Source: an uncultured Clostridium sp. (GTDB lineage: Bacteria > Bacillota > Clostridia > Clostridiales > Clostridiaceae). Taken from it: a stretch of DNA of 5,509 nt. Below are positions 1-5,429 of this stretch, in pieces (the stretch's first letter is position 1; every line of letters starts with the position of its first letter). The translations under genes and the position numbers were made by a program. The stretch is taken from assembly GCF_937920395.1 (NCBI RefSeq), contig NZ_CALEVF010000032.1, positions 1 to 5,509 of the forward strand, read 5' to 3'. Below the pieces are notes generated by a model. The model searched no databases. It had not been told where the DNA came from and saw only the letters and a program-made list of their open reading frames with translations.

Positions 1-46
1 GAGATAGAGGCGGTGACTGGAGTTCAGACGTGTGCTCTTCCGATCT
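1..46 (+). other. Illumina sequencing adapter (assembly contamination)
   Basis: Bases 13-46 match, from memory, the Illumina TruSeq read-2/P7 adapter: GTGACTGGAGTTCAG at 13-27, ending GCTCTTCCGATCT at 34-46. Bases 1-5 (GAGAT) match the end of the P7 flow-cell primer. The 7 bases between them (6-12, AGAGGCG) sit where a library index belongs, and 7-base indices are used in some published double-stranded library designs. This block is GC-richer than the AT-rich DNA that follows. It is untrimmed library sequence, not part of the organism, and it marks base 47 as the true contig start. Confidence 0.97.
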
Positions 47-112
47 AACAAATAGTTGTTCTGTCATTATGGGCATTGCTAAATTAAATACATCTTTTCT
101 TATCCATTTCAC
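47..112 (-). CDS. MATE-family efflux transporter, N-terminal fragment (cut by contig end)
   Basis: Reading the minus strand from a GTG at 112-110 gives 22 codons, MKWIRKDVFNLAMPIMTEQL then FV, open to the adapter junction at 47. The pattern of a short basic start, then V-F-x-L-A-x-P-I-x-x-E-Q-L-F, is typical of the N-terminus and first membrane helix of MATE (MatE) drug/metabolite:cation antiporters in Firmicutes, which are about 450 residues long. An AGAAGG ribosome binding site (plus-strand CCTTCT, 120-125) lies 7 bases before the GTG, and an in-frame stop lies three codons upstream of it (plus-strand TTA), so the start is well constrained. The rest of the gene lies off the contig. It is divergent from the ParB-BMP gene. 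Substrate cannot be inferred. The family call rests on only 22 residues, so it is probable rather than certain. Confidence 0.68.
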
Positions 113-158
113 GTAAGCGCCTTCTTATATAAGTTTATGTTTATTTATTCTTTTAAGT

Positions 159-189
159 ATTATATATGTTTTGGAGAATATTATTTCAA
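159..189 (-). promoter_or_regulatory. Candidate promoter for the MATE gene
   Basis: On the minus strand, TTGAAA (plus 184-189; five of six to TTGACA) is followed by an overlapping TATATA/TATAAT. The perfect TATAAT (plus 159-164) has a 19-base spacer and TATATA (plus 161-166) has a 17-base spacer. It lies about 50 bases before the GTG start. In DNA this AT-rich, -10-like words are common, so support is modest. Confidence 0.3.
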
Positions 190-260
190 ATTGTATCAAA
201 TATATACATTCATATATATATTATAACATTATAATTCTTACGATTCATATATTAATGAAT

Positions 261-296
261 TTTTATAAGATATTAAACTTAATATATTTTATAAAA
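261..296. repeat. Nested AT-rich inverted repeat
   Basis: The outer arms are TTTTATA (261-267) and TATAAAA (290-296). The inner arms are ATATTAA (270-276) and TTAATAT (279-285), around a 2-base centre. TTTTATA recurs at 306-312. It lies about 50-85 bases upstream of the likely -10 of the ParB-BMP gene, a position compatible with a regulator site. Composition alone could also produce it. Confidence 0.3.
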
Positions 297-345
297 ATAT
301 AATTATTTTATATTCGGATTAATGGTAAAATATATTCTAATATAC

Positions 346-351
346 TATAAT
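346..351 (+). promoter_or_regulatory. Candidate -10 element for the ParB-BMP operon
   Basis: A perfect TATAAT lies 63 bases before the ATG at 415. The hexamer 17 bases upstream (TGGTAA, 323-328) matches TTGACA at only three of six positions, so if this is the promoter it has a weak -35 and may need an activator. The surrounding AT content lowers the significance. The leader would be about 55-60 bases and shows no strong structure. Confidence 0.35.
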
Positions 352-414
352 ATATGTAATAATAAATTGTTGTGGTAATAGTTATTAAGAGCTAAAAAAC
401 AAGGGAGTGAGTGT

Positions 415-2325
415 ATGATGAATTTTTCATCTGTTGATGAGTATAAAAAAGCAAATAAATTAGCTAAAACCAAATATAGTGCAGACATATTAAGAGGAAG
501 CTTAGGACATGTATCATCATTAGATAATATTTTAAAGAAAATAGATATAGTTGCAGAAATACCCTTAGGCTTAAAAAACATTCCACTAAAAAAAATAGTA
601 GGAACATATTTTTATACAAGGAGTAGAGATTTTGCAACGAACTTTCTTCCTTTAGCTAGTATTAATAGTGAGTTTTCTTCAAAATGGCAAGCTGTGTATG
701 CGTATCATATTAAGGATGGTATAGATGACCCTATAAAAATATATGAGTATATGAATGAATTTTATGTTATGGAAGGAAATAAGCGGGTAAGTGTACTTAA
801 ATATGTAGATGCTTATTCAATAGATGGAGAGGTTACTAGGTTAGTTCCTAAAAGAGATGAGAATGACTTAAAAAATAAAATATATTATGAATTTTTAGAA
901 TTTAATAATAAGACAGGTATAAATGATATTTGGTTTTCAAAGCAAGGTAGTTTTACTTTACTTAGTAAATATTTAGATGAATACGAACCAGATCTGTATT
1001 TATTTTCAAATAAATACAAGCATTTTATAAAAAATGTATATTTTCCTTTTAGGAACACATTTTATGAATTAGGCGGAGATAAATTAGACATCACAACTGG
1101 AGATGCATTTTTAGAATATATAAAAATTTATGGTATCTCAAATGAATTCATAGAAACAAAGAGAAAGGGAAGAGTTGAAAAATTTTTAACTGAGCTTAGG
1201 ATACTTTCAAAAAATAATGCTGTGGAAATTCAAACAGAGCCGTTTGATGTTCATAAGAAGAATGTTATAACATCATTTACGAATCTAGTAGTTCCATCTA
1301 AAAAATTAAAGGTTGCTTTTGTTTTTGAAAAAACTATTGATACATCAGGTTGGAGTTATGTCCATAACTTAGGAAGAATATATGCACAGCAGCAATTAGG
1401 TGATGAAATAGAAACTTTTGTTATAAATAATTTTAATGATAAAGATGATAGTTATGAAAGGCTAAGTAAATTGTGCGAAGAGGGTTATGACATTATATTT
1501 ACAACATGCCCATCGTATCTTAATATAACGCTTAGAGCAGCCCTTAAGTACGAGCATATTAAGTTTTTTAACTGTTCTCCAGTAAAAGCATATAGAAATG
1601 TAAGTACTTACTTTGGCAGGTCTCATGAACCAAGATTTTTGCTTGGGCTTATAGCAGGCGCCATTACGAAATCAAACATAATAGGATATATAGATACTTA
1701 TAATGAAACAGAGATTATAACAGGAATTAATGCTTTTGCACTTGGTGTTAAAACTGTGAATTCTAATGCAAAGGTTTTAATTTCATGGCTGAATCAAACT
1801 GGAGATGTTACTCATTCAAAAGAATTAATTCAAGAACTTCAAAGCCGTGGAGCAGATCTTATAATGCAGAATGATTTAATAGCTTTAGGTAAGGGATCAA
1901 GAGATTTTGGATTATATTCATTAAAATATAATGAAAATGAGTCAAAATGGATACCAGAGATAAATTATGCTTTAATTACGTGGGATTGGGGGCAGTTTTA
2001 TGAGAAAATACTTAGAAATATCGTAAATGGTAGTTTTAAAGGTATTTTTAGTACTGAATCTAAACGAGTGAGCTTTTGGTGGGGGATGGATTCAAAATTA
2101 GTGGATATTATTTATTCAAAACATAAGGTTCCAATTCAAACTCAAAAGTTAATAGATATAATGCGAGAGATGATTATTGAAAATAAATTTCACACTTTTG
2201 CTGGACCAATAGTTGATACAGGTGGGCAAATTAGAATAGCTGATGGTGATATAGGAAATTACGAAGATATGTTATATATGAAATGGTTTGTGGACAATGT
2301 TGTTTCGGAAATTCCCCAGAAATAA
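415..2325 (+). CDS. Cytoplasmic ParB-like/BMP (PnrA-type) fusion protein
   Basis: 636 residues with two recognisable halves. Residues ~45-135 resemble the ParB/sulfiredoxin-fold domain: IPLKKI (56-61), then DGIDDPIKI (101-109), then EGNKRVSVLKY (120-130), which parallels the GERRxxAAK box of ParB. Residues ~140-295 are a linker I cannot assign. Residues ~298-636 resemble the BMP family (PnrA/TmpC purine-nucleoside receptors; Med of Bacillus): KVAFVFEK (299-306), GWSYVHNLGR (312-321), NVSTYFG (395-401), LLGLIAGAITKSNIIGYI (409-426), ITWDWGQFY (521-529) and the BMP-type C-terminus AGPIVDTGGQI (596-606) through MKWFVDNV (622-629). There is no signal peptide, lipobox or membrane helix, and no ABC permease or ATPase nearby. 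That makes a cytoplasmic ligand sensor more likely than an importer receptor (inference). AGGGAGTGAG (402-411) serves the start; ATG 415 or ATG 418 are both possible. The domain calls are by pattern only; ligand and partner are unknown. Confidence 0.8.
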   Translation: MMNFSSVDEYKKANKLAKTKYSADILRGSLGHVSSLDNILKKIDIVAEIPLGLKNIPLKKIVGTYFYTRSRDFATNFLPLASINSEFSSKWQAVYAYHIKDGIDDPIKIYEYMNEFYVMEGNKRVSVLKYVDAYSIDGEVTRLVPKRDENDLKNKIYYEFLEFNNKTGINDIWFSKQGSFTLLSKYLDEYEPDLYLFSNKYKHFIKNVYFPFRNTFYELGGDKLDITTGDAFLEYIKIYGISNEFIETKRKGRVEKFLTELRILSKNNAVEIQTEPFDVHKKNVITSFTNLVVPSKKLKVAFVFEKTIDTSGWSYVHNLGRIYAQQQLGDEIETFVINNFNDKDDSYERLSKLCEEGYDIIFTTCPSYLNITLRAALKYEHIKFFNCSPVKAYRNVSTYFGRSHEPRFLLGLIAGAITKSNIIGYIDTYNETEIITGINAFALGVKTVNSNAKVLISWLNQTGDVTHSKELIQELQSRGADLIMQNDLIALGKGSRDFGLYSLKYNENESKWIPEINYALITWDWGQFYEKILRNIVNGSFKGIFSTESKRVSFWWGMDSKLVDIIYSKHKVPIQTQKLIDIMREMIIENKFHTFAGPIVDTGGQIRIADGDIGNYEDMLYMKWFVDNVVSEIPQK

Positions 2326-2349
2326 ACAAAATATTCGAAAGATAAGTAG

Positions 2350-2946
2350 GTGTTTAAAATTAAGATTTTATTAGTTTCAGATGTTGAAGATGATTATATT
2401 TGGGAGCATTTTGATCATGAAAGATTTAAAGATATTGAAATTGTAATTTCCTGTGGAGATTTAAAAGCTGATTATTTAGAATTTTTAGCTGACATGATTA
2501 AAGCCCCTATATTTTATGTTAATGGAAATCATGATAAATCTTTCTTAGAAAAACCACCAGGTGGATGTATATCAATTGATGATAAGGTTATAGTATATAA
2601 AAATATTAGAATTTTAGGTCTAGGTGGATCAATTGCCTATAATAAAGGACCTTTTCAATATTCGGAAAGGGAAATGCAAAAGAGGGTTTCAAAATTAAAA
2701 ATGTGTTTATGGAGAAAAAAAGGATTTGATATATTAGTAACCCATTCACCGGCAAAAGGTTTGGGTGATGGAGAAGATCCTTGTCATAGAGGGTTCCAAA
2801 CATTTATAAATATAATAGACAAATATTCTCCTAAATATTTTTTCTATGGTCATCAGCATTTAAACTATGGGAAAAAGGATAGGGTAAGAATTTATAATGA
2901 TACTACAGTTATAAATGCTTTTAGATATCATATTATTGAAATATAA
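2350..2946 (+). CDS. Calcineurin-like metallophosphoesterase
   Basis: 198 residues, a compact single-domain member of the metal-dependent phosphoesterase superfamily. The metal-site motifs appear in order: SDVED (10-14), CGDLK (35-39), NGNHD (58-62), THSP (131-134) and GHQH (167-170). The first motif is Asp-x-Glu instead of the usual Asp-x-His. The protein is soluble, with no signal peptide or membrane segment. It is predicted to hydrolyse a phosphoester in the cytoplasm; the substrate (nucleotide, cyclic dinucleotide, protein or other) cannot be told. The start is GTG: an in-frame TAG ends immediately before it, and the next Met (residue 49) would lose two metal motifs. The only SD-like sequence is a weak GAAAG (2337-2341), which suits translational coupling to the ParB-BMP gene ending 24 bases upstream. 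The two probably form an operon closed by the hairpin at 2964. The family call is firm, the role unknown. Confidence 0.9.
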   Translation: MFKIKILLVSDVEDDYIWEHFDHERFKDIEIVISCGDLKADYLEFLADMIKAPIFYVNGNHDKSFLEKPPGGCISIDDKVIVYKNIRILGLGGSIAYNKGPFQYSEREMQKRVSKLKMCLWRKKGFDILVTHSPAKGLGDGEDPCHRGFQTFINIIDKYSPKYFFYGHQHLNYGKKDRVRIYNDTTVINAFRYHIIEI

Positions 2947-2963
2947 GAAGCCTAAGAGTTTTG

Positions 2964-3006
2964 TAATTATCGACCATATACATGTAATGCAAATGGTCGA
3001 TAATTA
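2964..3006. terminator. Hairpin between convergent genes, probable bidirectional terminator
   Basis: A perfect 14-bp inverted repeat (TAATTATCGACCAT at 2964-2977, ATGGTCGATAATTA at 2993-3006) encloses a 15-base loop. It sits 17 bases after the phosphoesterase stop and 2 bases beyond the DMT stop codon, exactly between two convergent genes, so it can fold in either transcript. Neither side has a true U-tract: plus continues ATATTACAC, minus continues CAAAACTC. The AU-rich stem base may partly substitute. The position supports a terminator; the missing U-run is the reason for caution. Confidence 0.6.
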
Positions 3007-3008
3007 TA

Positions 3009-3911
3009 TTACACATTAGTGTTTTTTATTTTTTTGAAGTTTAAAAACTTCCATTTAGTTTCTGTGGTTATAATTGCAAGGAATATAGTTAAGCATCCGA
3101 GTACCATTTTTGATGTAAATATCTCATGAAGCATTATAACAGATAGAATACAGCCGAAAACTGATTCTAAACATAAAATAATAGCGGTATGGGTAGAAGT
3201 GGTGTATTTCTGTGCTACATTTTGTACAACAAATGCAAGCATAGTACTAAAAATTCCTAAATAACCAAGTGCAAATATTGTACTTGAGTTTAAGGAATGT
3301 GGAATTGGTTCAAATATTAATGCTGCAATAATTGAGAGTATTGCAGAAACCCCTAACTGGATTATTACAAGTAATATAACATCAAATTTTTTTGCAAAAA
3401 ATCCAACAGAAACAATATGAGCAGCGAAGAATACTGCACATAATAATGTTAAACCGTCCCCAAGACCAATATGTATACCTCCATCTAAGGTAAGCATTCC
3501 TATTCCAATAAAACAAAGGAAAGCAGAGATTAGTGAAAAAGCATCTGGTCTTTTTTTGCTAATTATCCAATAAAGAAAGGGAACGATAACTACATTAGTT
3601 CCAGTTAAGAAAGCATTTTTACCAGCTGTTGTATATTTCATTCCAACAGTTTGAGCAGCAAATCCTAAAAATAGAAGGATTCCAACTATAGTTCCAATGA
3701 ATATATCGTTTTTAGTAATAAATTTAATTTTTTTTCTGAAAACTAGTAACATAATTAACACAGAAATACTAAATCGAATTGCCATTATATAAAAAGGCGA
3801 AATAGTATCTAGGGCTCCTTTTACAGCTATAAAACCACCACCCCAAACAAGTGCAACTATTAACAAAGACATATCAGCGAGGATGCTCTTTTTTCTAACG
3901 ATATTTATCAT
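3009..3911 (-). CDS. EamA-domain (DMT superfamily) transporter
   Basis: A 300-residue, very hydrophobic protein with two EamA repeats and about ten predicted membrane helices (roughly 11-31, 38-58, 71-91, 98-117, 124-142, 151-173, 178-200, 211-231, 240-261 and 266-282), the normal size and layout for the family. Typical motifs are LVWGGGFIAVKGAL (21-34) in helix 1, TTAGKNAFLTGTNVVIVPFL (94-113) ending repeat one, and the matching TTSTHTAIILCLESVFG (237-253) in repeat two. It is an inner-membrane permease or exporter of small metabolites such as amino acids, but the substrate cannot be predicted from sequence. AAGGAG (plus 3920-3925) lies 8 bases before the ATG and fixes the start. The tail (289-300) is basic. 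It appears to be a single-gene unit, convergent with the phosphoesterase and divergent from the desulfurase operon. Confidence 0.93.
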   Translation of the reverse strand: MINIVRKKSILADMSLLIVALVWGGGFIAVKGALDTISPFYIMAIRFSISVLIMLLVFRKKIKFITKNDIFIGTIVGILLFLGFAAQTVGMKYTTAGKNAFLTGTNVVIVPFLYWIISKKRPDAFSLISAFLCFIGIGMLTLDGGIHIGLGDGLTLLCAVFFAAHIVSVGFFAKKFDVILLVIIQLGVSAILSIIAALIFEPIPHSLNSSTIFALGYLGIFSTMLAFVVQNVAQKYTTSTHTAIILCLESVFGCILSVIMLHEIFTSKMVLGCLTIFLAIITTETKWKFLNFKKIKNTNV

Positions 3912-3949
3912 AGTTATTTCTCCTTTATATTATTGTTAGTTATTAATCC

Positions 3950-3961
3950 AGATTTAAATCT
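3950..3961. repeat. Perfect 12-base palindrome AGATTTAAATCT
   Basis: A perfect dyad in the leader/promoter area of the DMT gene, about 40-50 bases before its ATG. AATCTAT at its right side (3957-3963) recurs at 3972-3978, one and a half helical turns away, and a smaller AGAT-CGA-ATCT dyad covers 3966-3976. The arrangement could be a regulator binding site; no known operator is recognised. Confidence 0.35.
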
Positions 3962-4078
3962 ATGAAGATCGAATCTATAAATTTAAGAGGATTATAAATA
4001 TTATTTATTTCTTTTTTTTATTATAACTTTGACTAGTAATCATCATAACATTTTATATTATTAATTACTAATCTACAT

Positions 4079-4102
4079 ACTTTAATCATTGTATATTAAA
4101 GT
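4079..4102. repeat. Inverted repeat upstream of the desulfurase promoter
   Basis: ACTTTAAT (4079-4086) and ATTAAAGT (4095-4102) are perfect 8-bp arms around an 8-base centre (CATTGTAT). The repeat ends 23 bases before the -35 box, where an activator or repressor could bind. The T-run that follows (about 4114-4120) is too distant for a good intrinsic terminator. Operator function is inference only. Confidence 0.35.
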
Positions 4103-4125
4103 GATTTATGCTTCTTTTTTAGTTA

Positions 4126-4154
4126 TTGACATTAATAATTAACATATTTATAAT
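4126..4154 (+). promoter_or_regulatory. Consensus sigma-A promoter of the desulfurase-thiI operon
   Basis: TTGACA (4126-4131), a spacer of exactly 17 bases, then TATAAT (4149-4154): both hexamers and the spacer match the vegetative consensus perfectly. Transcription would start near 4161, giving a leader of about 70 bases before the desulfurase ATG. A fully consensus promoter implies strong basal transcription, so control, if any, would more likely be repression or act at the RNA level. Confidence 0.88.
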
Positions 4155-4190
4155 TAAATATAGTAGAGCAAAAGGCTAAGAATTAATATA

Positions 4191-4214
4191 GTGGCACCAA
4201 TGAAGATAATTTAA
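4191..4214 (+). other. Possible tiny leader ORF ahead of the desulfurase
   Basis: GTG GCA CCA ATG AAG ATA ATT TAA reads as a 7-codon frame (or 4 codons from the internal ATG at 4200), with its stop ending one base before the desulfurase GAGGAG site (4215-4220). The closest AAAGG (4171-4175) is 15 bases from the GTG, too far for a good ribosome binding site. Frames this short occur by chance, so it is listed only because its stop abuts the Shine-Dalgarno sequence. Confidence 0.15.
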
Positions 4215-4232
4215 GAGGAGAGAGATAAAAAC

Positions 4233-5390
4233 ATGGAAATATATTTAGATAACAGTGCGACAACCAAGCCTTATGAAGAGGTCATTGAGACACTCGCAAG
4301 TACAATGAGAAATTATTATGGAAATCCATCTTCAGCACATAGTTTAGGGTTTAAGGCAGAGCAAAAACTTAGGGAGATGCGTACCAGTATTGCTAAAAGT
4401 ATAAATGCTAGTAGTGAGGAGATAATATTTACATCAGGCGGTAGTGAAAGTAATAACTTCCTTATAAAAGGATTTTCTAAACCATCGCAAAGTAAATTAA
4501 ATGCTGATATAATAACTACTAAAATTGAACATCCAAGTATACTTAACACTTTTAAAGCACTTGAAGATTCAGGGGTAAAGGTTGCTTATATTGATGTAGA
4601 TGATAGCGGTAGGATTGATATAGATGCTCTTATAGGAAGTATAACTAAGGATACTCAAGTTGTTAGTATAATGCATGTTAACAATGAAATAGGAGTAGTG
4701 CAGGATATTGAGTTAATAGGAAAACTAATTAAAGAGAAAAGTAGTAGGGTTAAATTTCATGTAGATGCAGTACAAAGTTATGGGAAAATTCCTATTGATG
4801 TTCAAAAGGCGAAGATTGATTTATTATCTACAAGTGCGCATAAAATACACGGACCACGTGGAGTTGGATTTGCATATGTAAGAAAGGGACTTATACCTAC
4901 TAGTTTAATAAATGGTGGAGGTCAAGAGAAAAATTTAAGATCGGGTACAGAAAATCTTGCAGGTATTGCGGGTTTTGCTGAGGCGGTACAAATAGTATTT
5001 AAAAATCAGCATGAAAATTTTAATAAAGTTTTAGAGGTGAAAAAGTATTTCATAGAAAAACTTAAAGAGGTAGATGGTGTTATAATCAATAGTCCAATAG
5101 ATCCTTACTTTACACCTTATATTTTAAGTGTGACCTTTAAAGGTGTAAAAGGAGAGGTGCTTCTTCATGCATTAGAACAAAAGGGTATATATGTTTCTAC
5201 AGGATCTGCATGTTCATCGAAAAGCCATAAGACCAGCGAGATATTAAAAGCTATTGGTAGGACGGGTGACGAGCAAGTAGGAACTATAAGATTTAGTTTT
5301 TGCGAATCAAATAATAAAGATGAAGTAGACTATGTTATAATCGAATTAAATAAATCATTAAAGTTCTTACGAAAGATGAATAAGAGATAA
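4233..5390 (+). CDS. Cysteine desulfurase (NifS/IscS family)
   Basis: A 385-residue PLP enzyme that releases sulfur from L-cysteine as an enzyme-bound persulfide plus alanine, for iron-sulfur clusters or tRNA thiolation. Visible features: YLDNSATT (4-11) at the N-terminus, YGNPSSAHSLG (29-39), the PLP-contacting His in IEHPS (His100), HVNNEIG (148-154), HVDAVQ (176-181), the PLP lysine in SAHKIHGPRG (Lys204), RSGTEN (236-241), the persulfide cysteine in TGSACSSKS (Cys327) and TIRFSF (351-356), with the substrate-binding Arg. Length and motifs are complete. GAGGAG (4215-4220) is 12 bases from the ATG, slightly long. A perfect promoter lies upstream, and thiI starts 72 bases downstream on the same strand. 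That neighbour suggests a NifZ-like role feeding ThiI (inference); a general IscS role in cluster assembly is also possible, since no iscU is visible. Confidence 0.96.
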   Translation: MEIYLDNSATTKPYEEVIETLASTMRNYYGNPSSAHSLGFKAEQKLREMRTSIAKSINASSEEIIFTSGGSESNNFLIKGFSKPSQSKLNADIITTKIEHPSILNTFKALEDSGVKVAYIDVDDSGRIDIDALIGSITKDTQVVSIMHVNNEIGVVQDIELIGKLIKEKSSRVKFHVDAVQSYGKIPIDVQKAKIDLLSTSAHKIHGPRGVGFAYVRKGLIPTSLINGGGQEKNLRSGTENLAGIAGFAEAVQIVFKNQHENFNKVLEVKKYFIEKLKEVDGVIINSPIDPYFTPYILSVTFKGVKGEVLLHALEQKGIYVSTGSACSSKSHKTSEILKAIGRTGDEQVGTIRFSFCESNNKDEVDYVIIELNKSLKFLRKMNKR

Positions 5391-5425
5391 ACAGCTAAGA
5401 ATTAGCTTAACAGCTAAGAATTAGA
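5388..5425 (+). repeat. Tandem 19-base direct repeat in the desulfurase-thiI gap
   Basis: Two copies of a 19-base unit (5388-5406 and 5407-5425) share an identical 16-base core, AACAGCTAAGAATTAG (5390-5405, 5409-5424). The first copy begins inside the desulfurase TAA stop. The core is self-complementary (AGCTAA-GAA-TTAGCT, 5393-5407), and TTAGCT (5402-5407) can instead pair with the next AGCTAA (5412-5417), so two mutually exclusive small hairpins are possible. GCTAAGAATTA also occurs in the operon leader at 4175-4185. Confidence 0.75.
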
Positions 5426-5429
5426 TGAA

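Larger units (their letters stand above)
113..414. other. AT-rich divergent intergenic/promoter region
   Basis: This 302-base stretch separates the divergent MATE and ParB-BMP genes and carries no credible coding sequence. By hand count, 121-360 holds 31 G/C in 240 bases (about 13%). It contains several AT inverted repeats: ATTCAT-N6-ATGAAT (243-260), and a nested pair at 261-296 with arms TTTTATA/TATAAAA outside ATATTAA/TTAATAT. Such repeats arise easily by chance at this composition. I see no riboswitch, tRNA or conserved leader. The region probably holds both promoters and may be a curved or regulator-binding segment. Confidence 0.7.
3912..4232. other. Divergent intergenic region between the DMT and desulfurase genes
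   Basis: 321 bases without a convincing gene. It contains the DMT ribosome binding site (3920-3925), a 12-base palindrome (3950-3961), an 8-bp inverted repeat (4079-4102), a perfect-consensus promoter for the desulfurase (4126-4154) and a roughly 70-base leader. For the DMT gene I see only a -10-like TATAAT (minus strand, around 4020) with a poor -35. A loose repeat TAGTAAT/ATTACTA (4034-4040, 4064-4070) has a 23-base gap. I see no Rrf2-type regulator gene, T-box or riboswitch here. Confidence 0.65.

Noticed and set aside
352..414. Purine riboswitch ahead of the BMP-domain gene
   Set aside because: The short AT-rich leader has none of the conserved purine-aptamer junction or loop sequences.
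345..581. Minus-strand 78-codon open frame
   Set aside because: It overlaps the start of the ParB-BMP gene in antisense, has no clear ribosome binding site, and its translation resembles no family I know.
2606..2803. Minus-strand 65-codon open frame
   Set aside because: It lies wholly antisense inside the metallophosphoesterase, whose motifs establish the plus strand as coding.
4079..4121. Intrinsic terminator formed by the 4079-4102 dyad and the T-run near 4114-4120
   Set aside because: The stem is AT-only at its core, the T-run starts about 11 bases after it, and no plus-strand gene upstream needs terminating there.
4161..4232. T-box or other riboswitch in the desulfurase leader (GTGGCACC looked faintly T-box-like)
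   Set aside because: The leader is only about 70 bases, lacks the T-box core sequence and has no terminator/antiterminator pair.
4316..4549. Minus-strand 77-codon hydrophobic open frame
   Set aside because: It is antisense to well-conserved desulfurase motifs. Its hydrophobic look comes from reversed codons of the real gene.
5388..5425. CRISPR-like repeat array
   Set aside because: There are just two abutting 19-base copies with no spacers. It is a simple tandem duplication.
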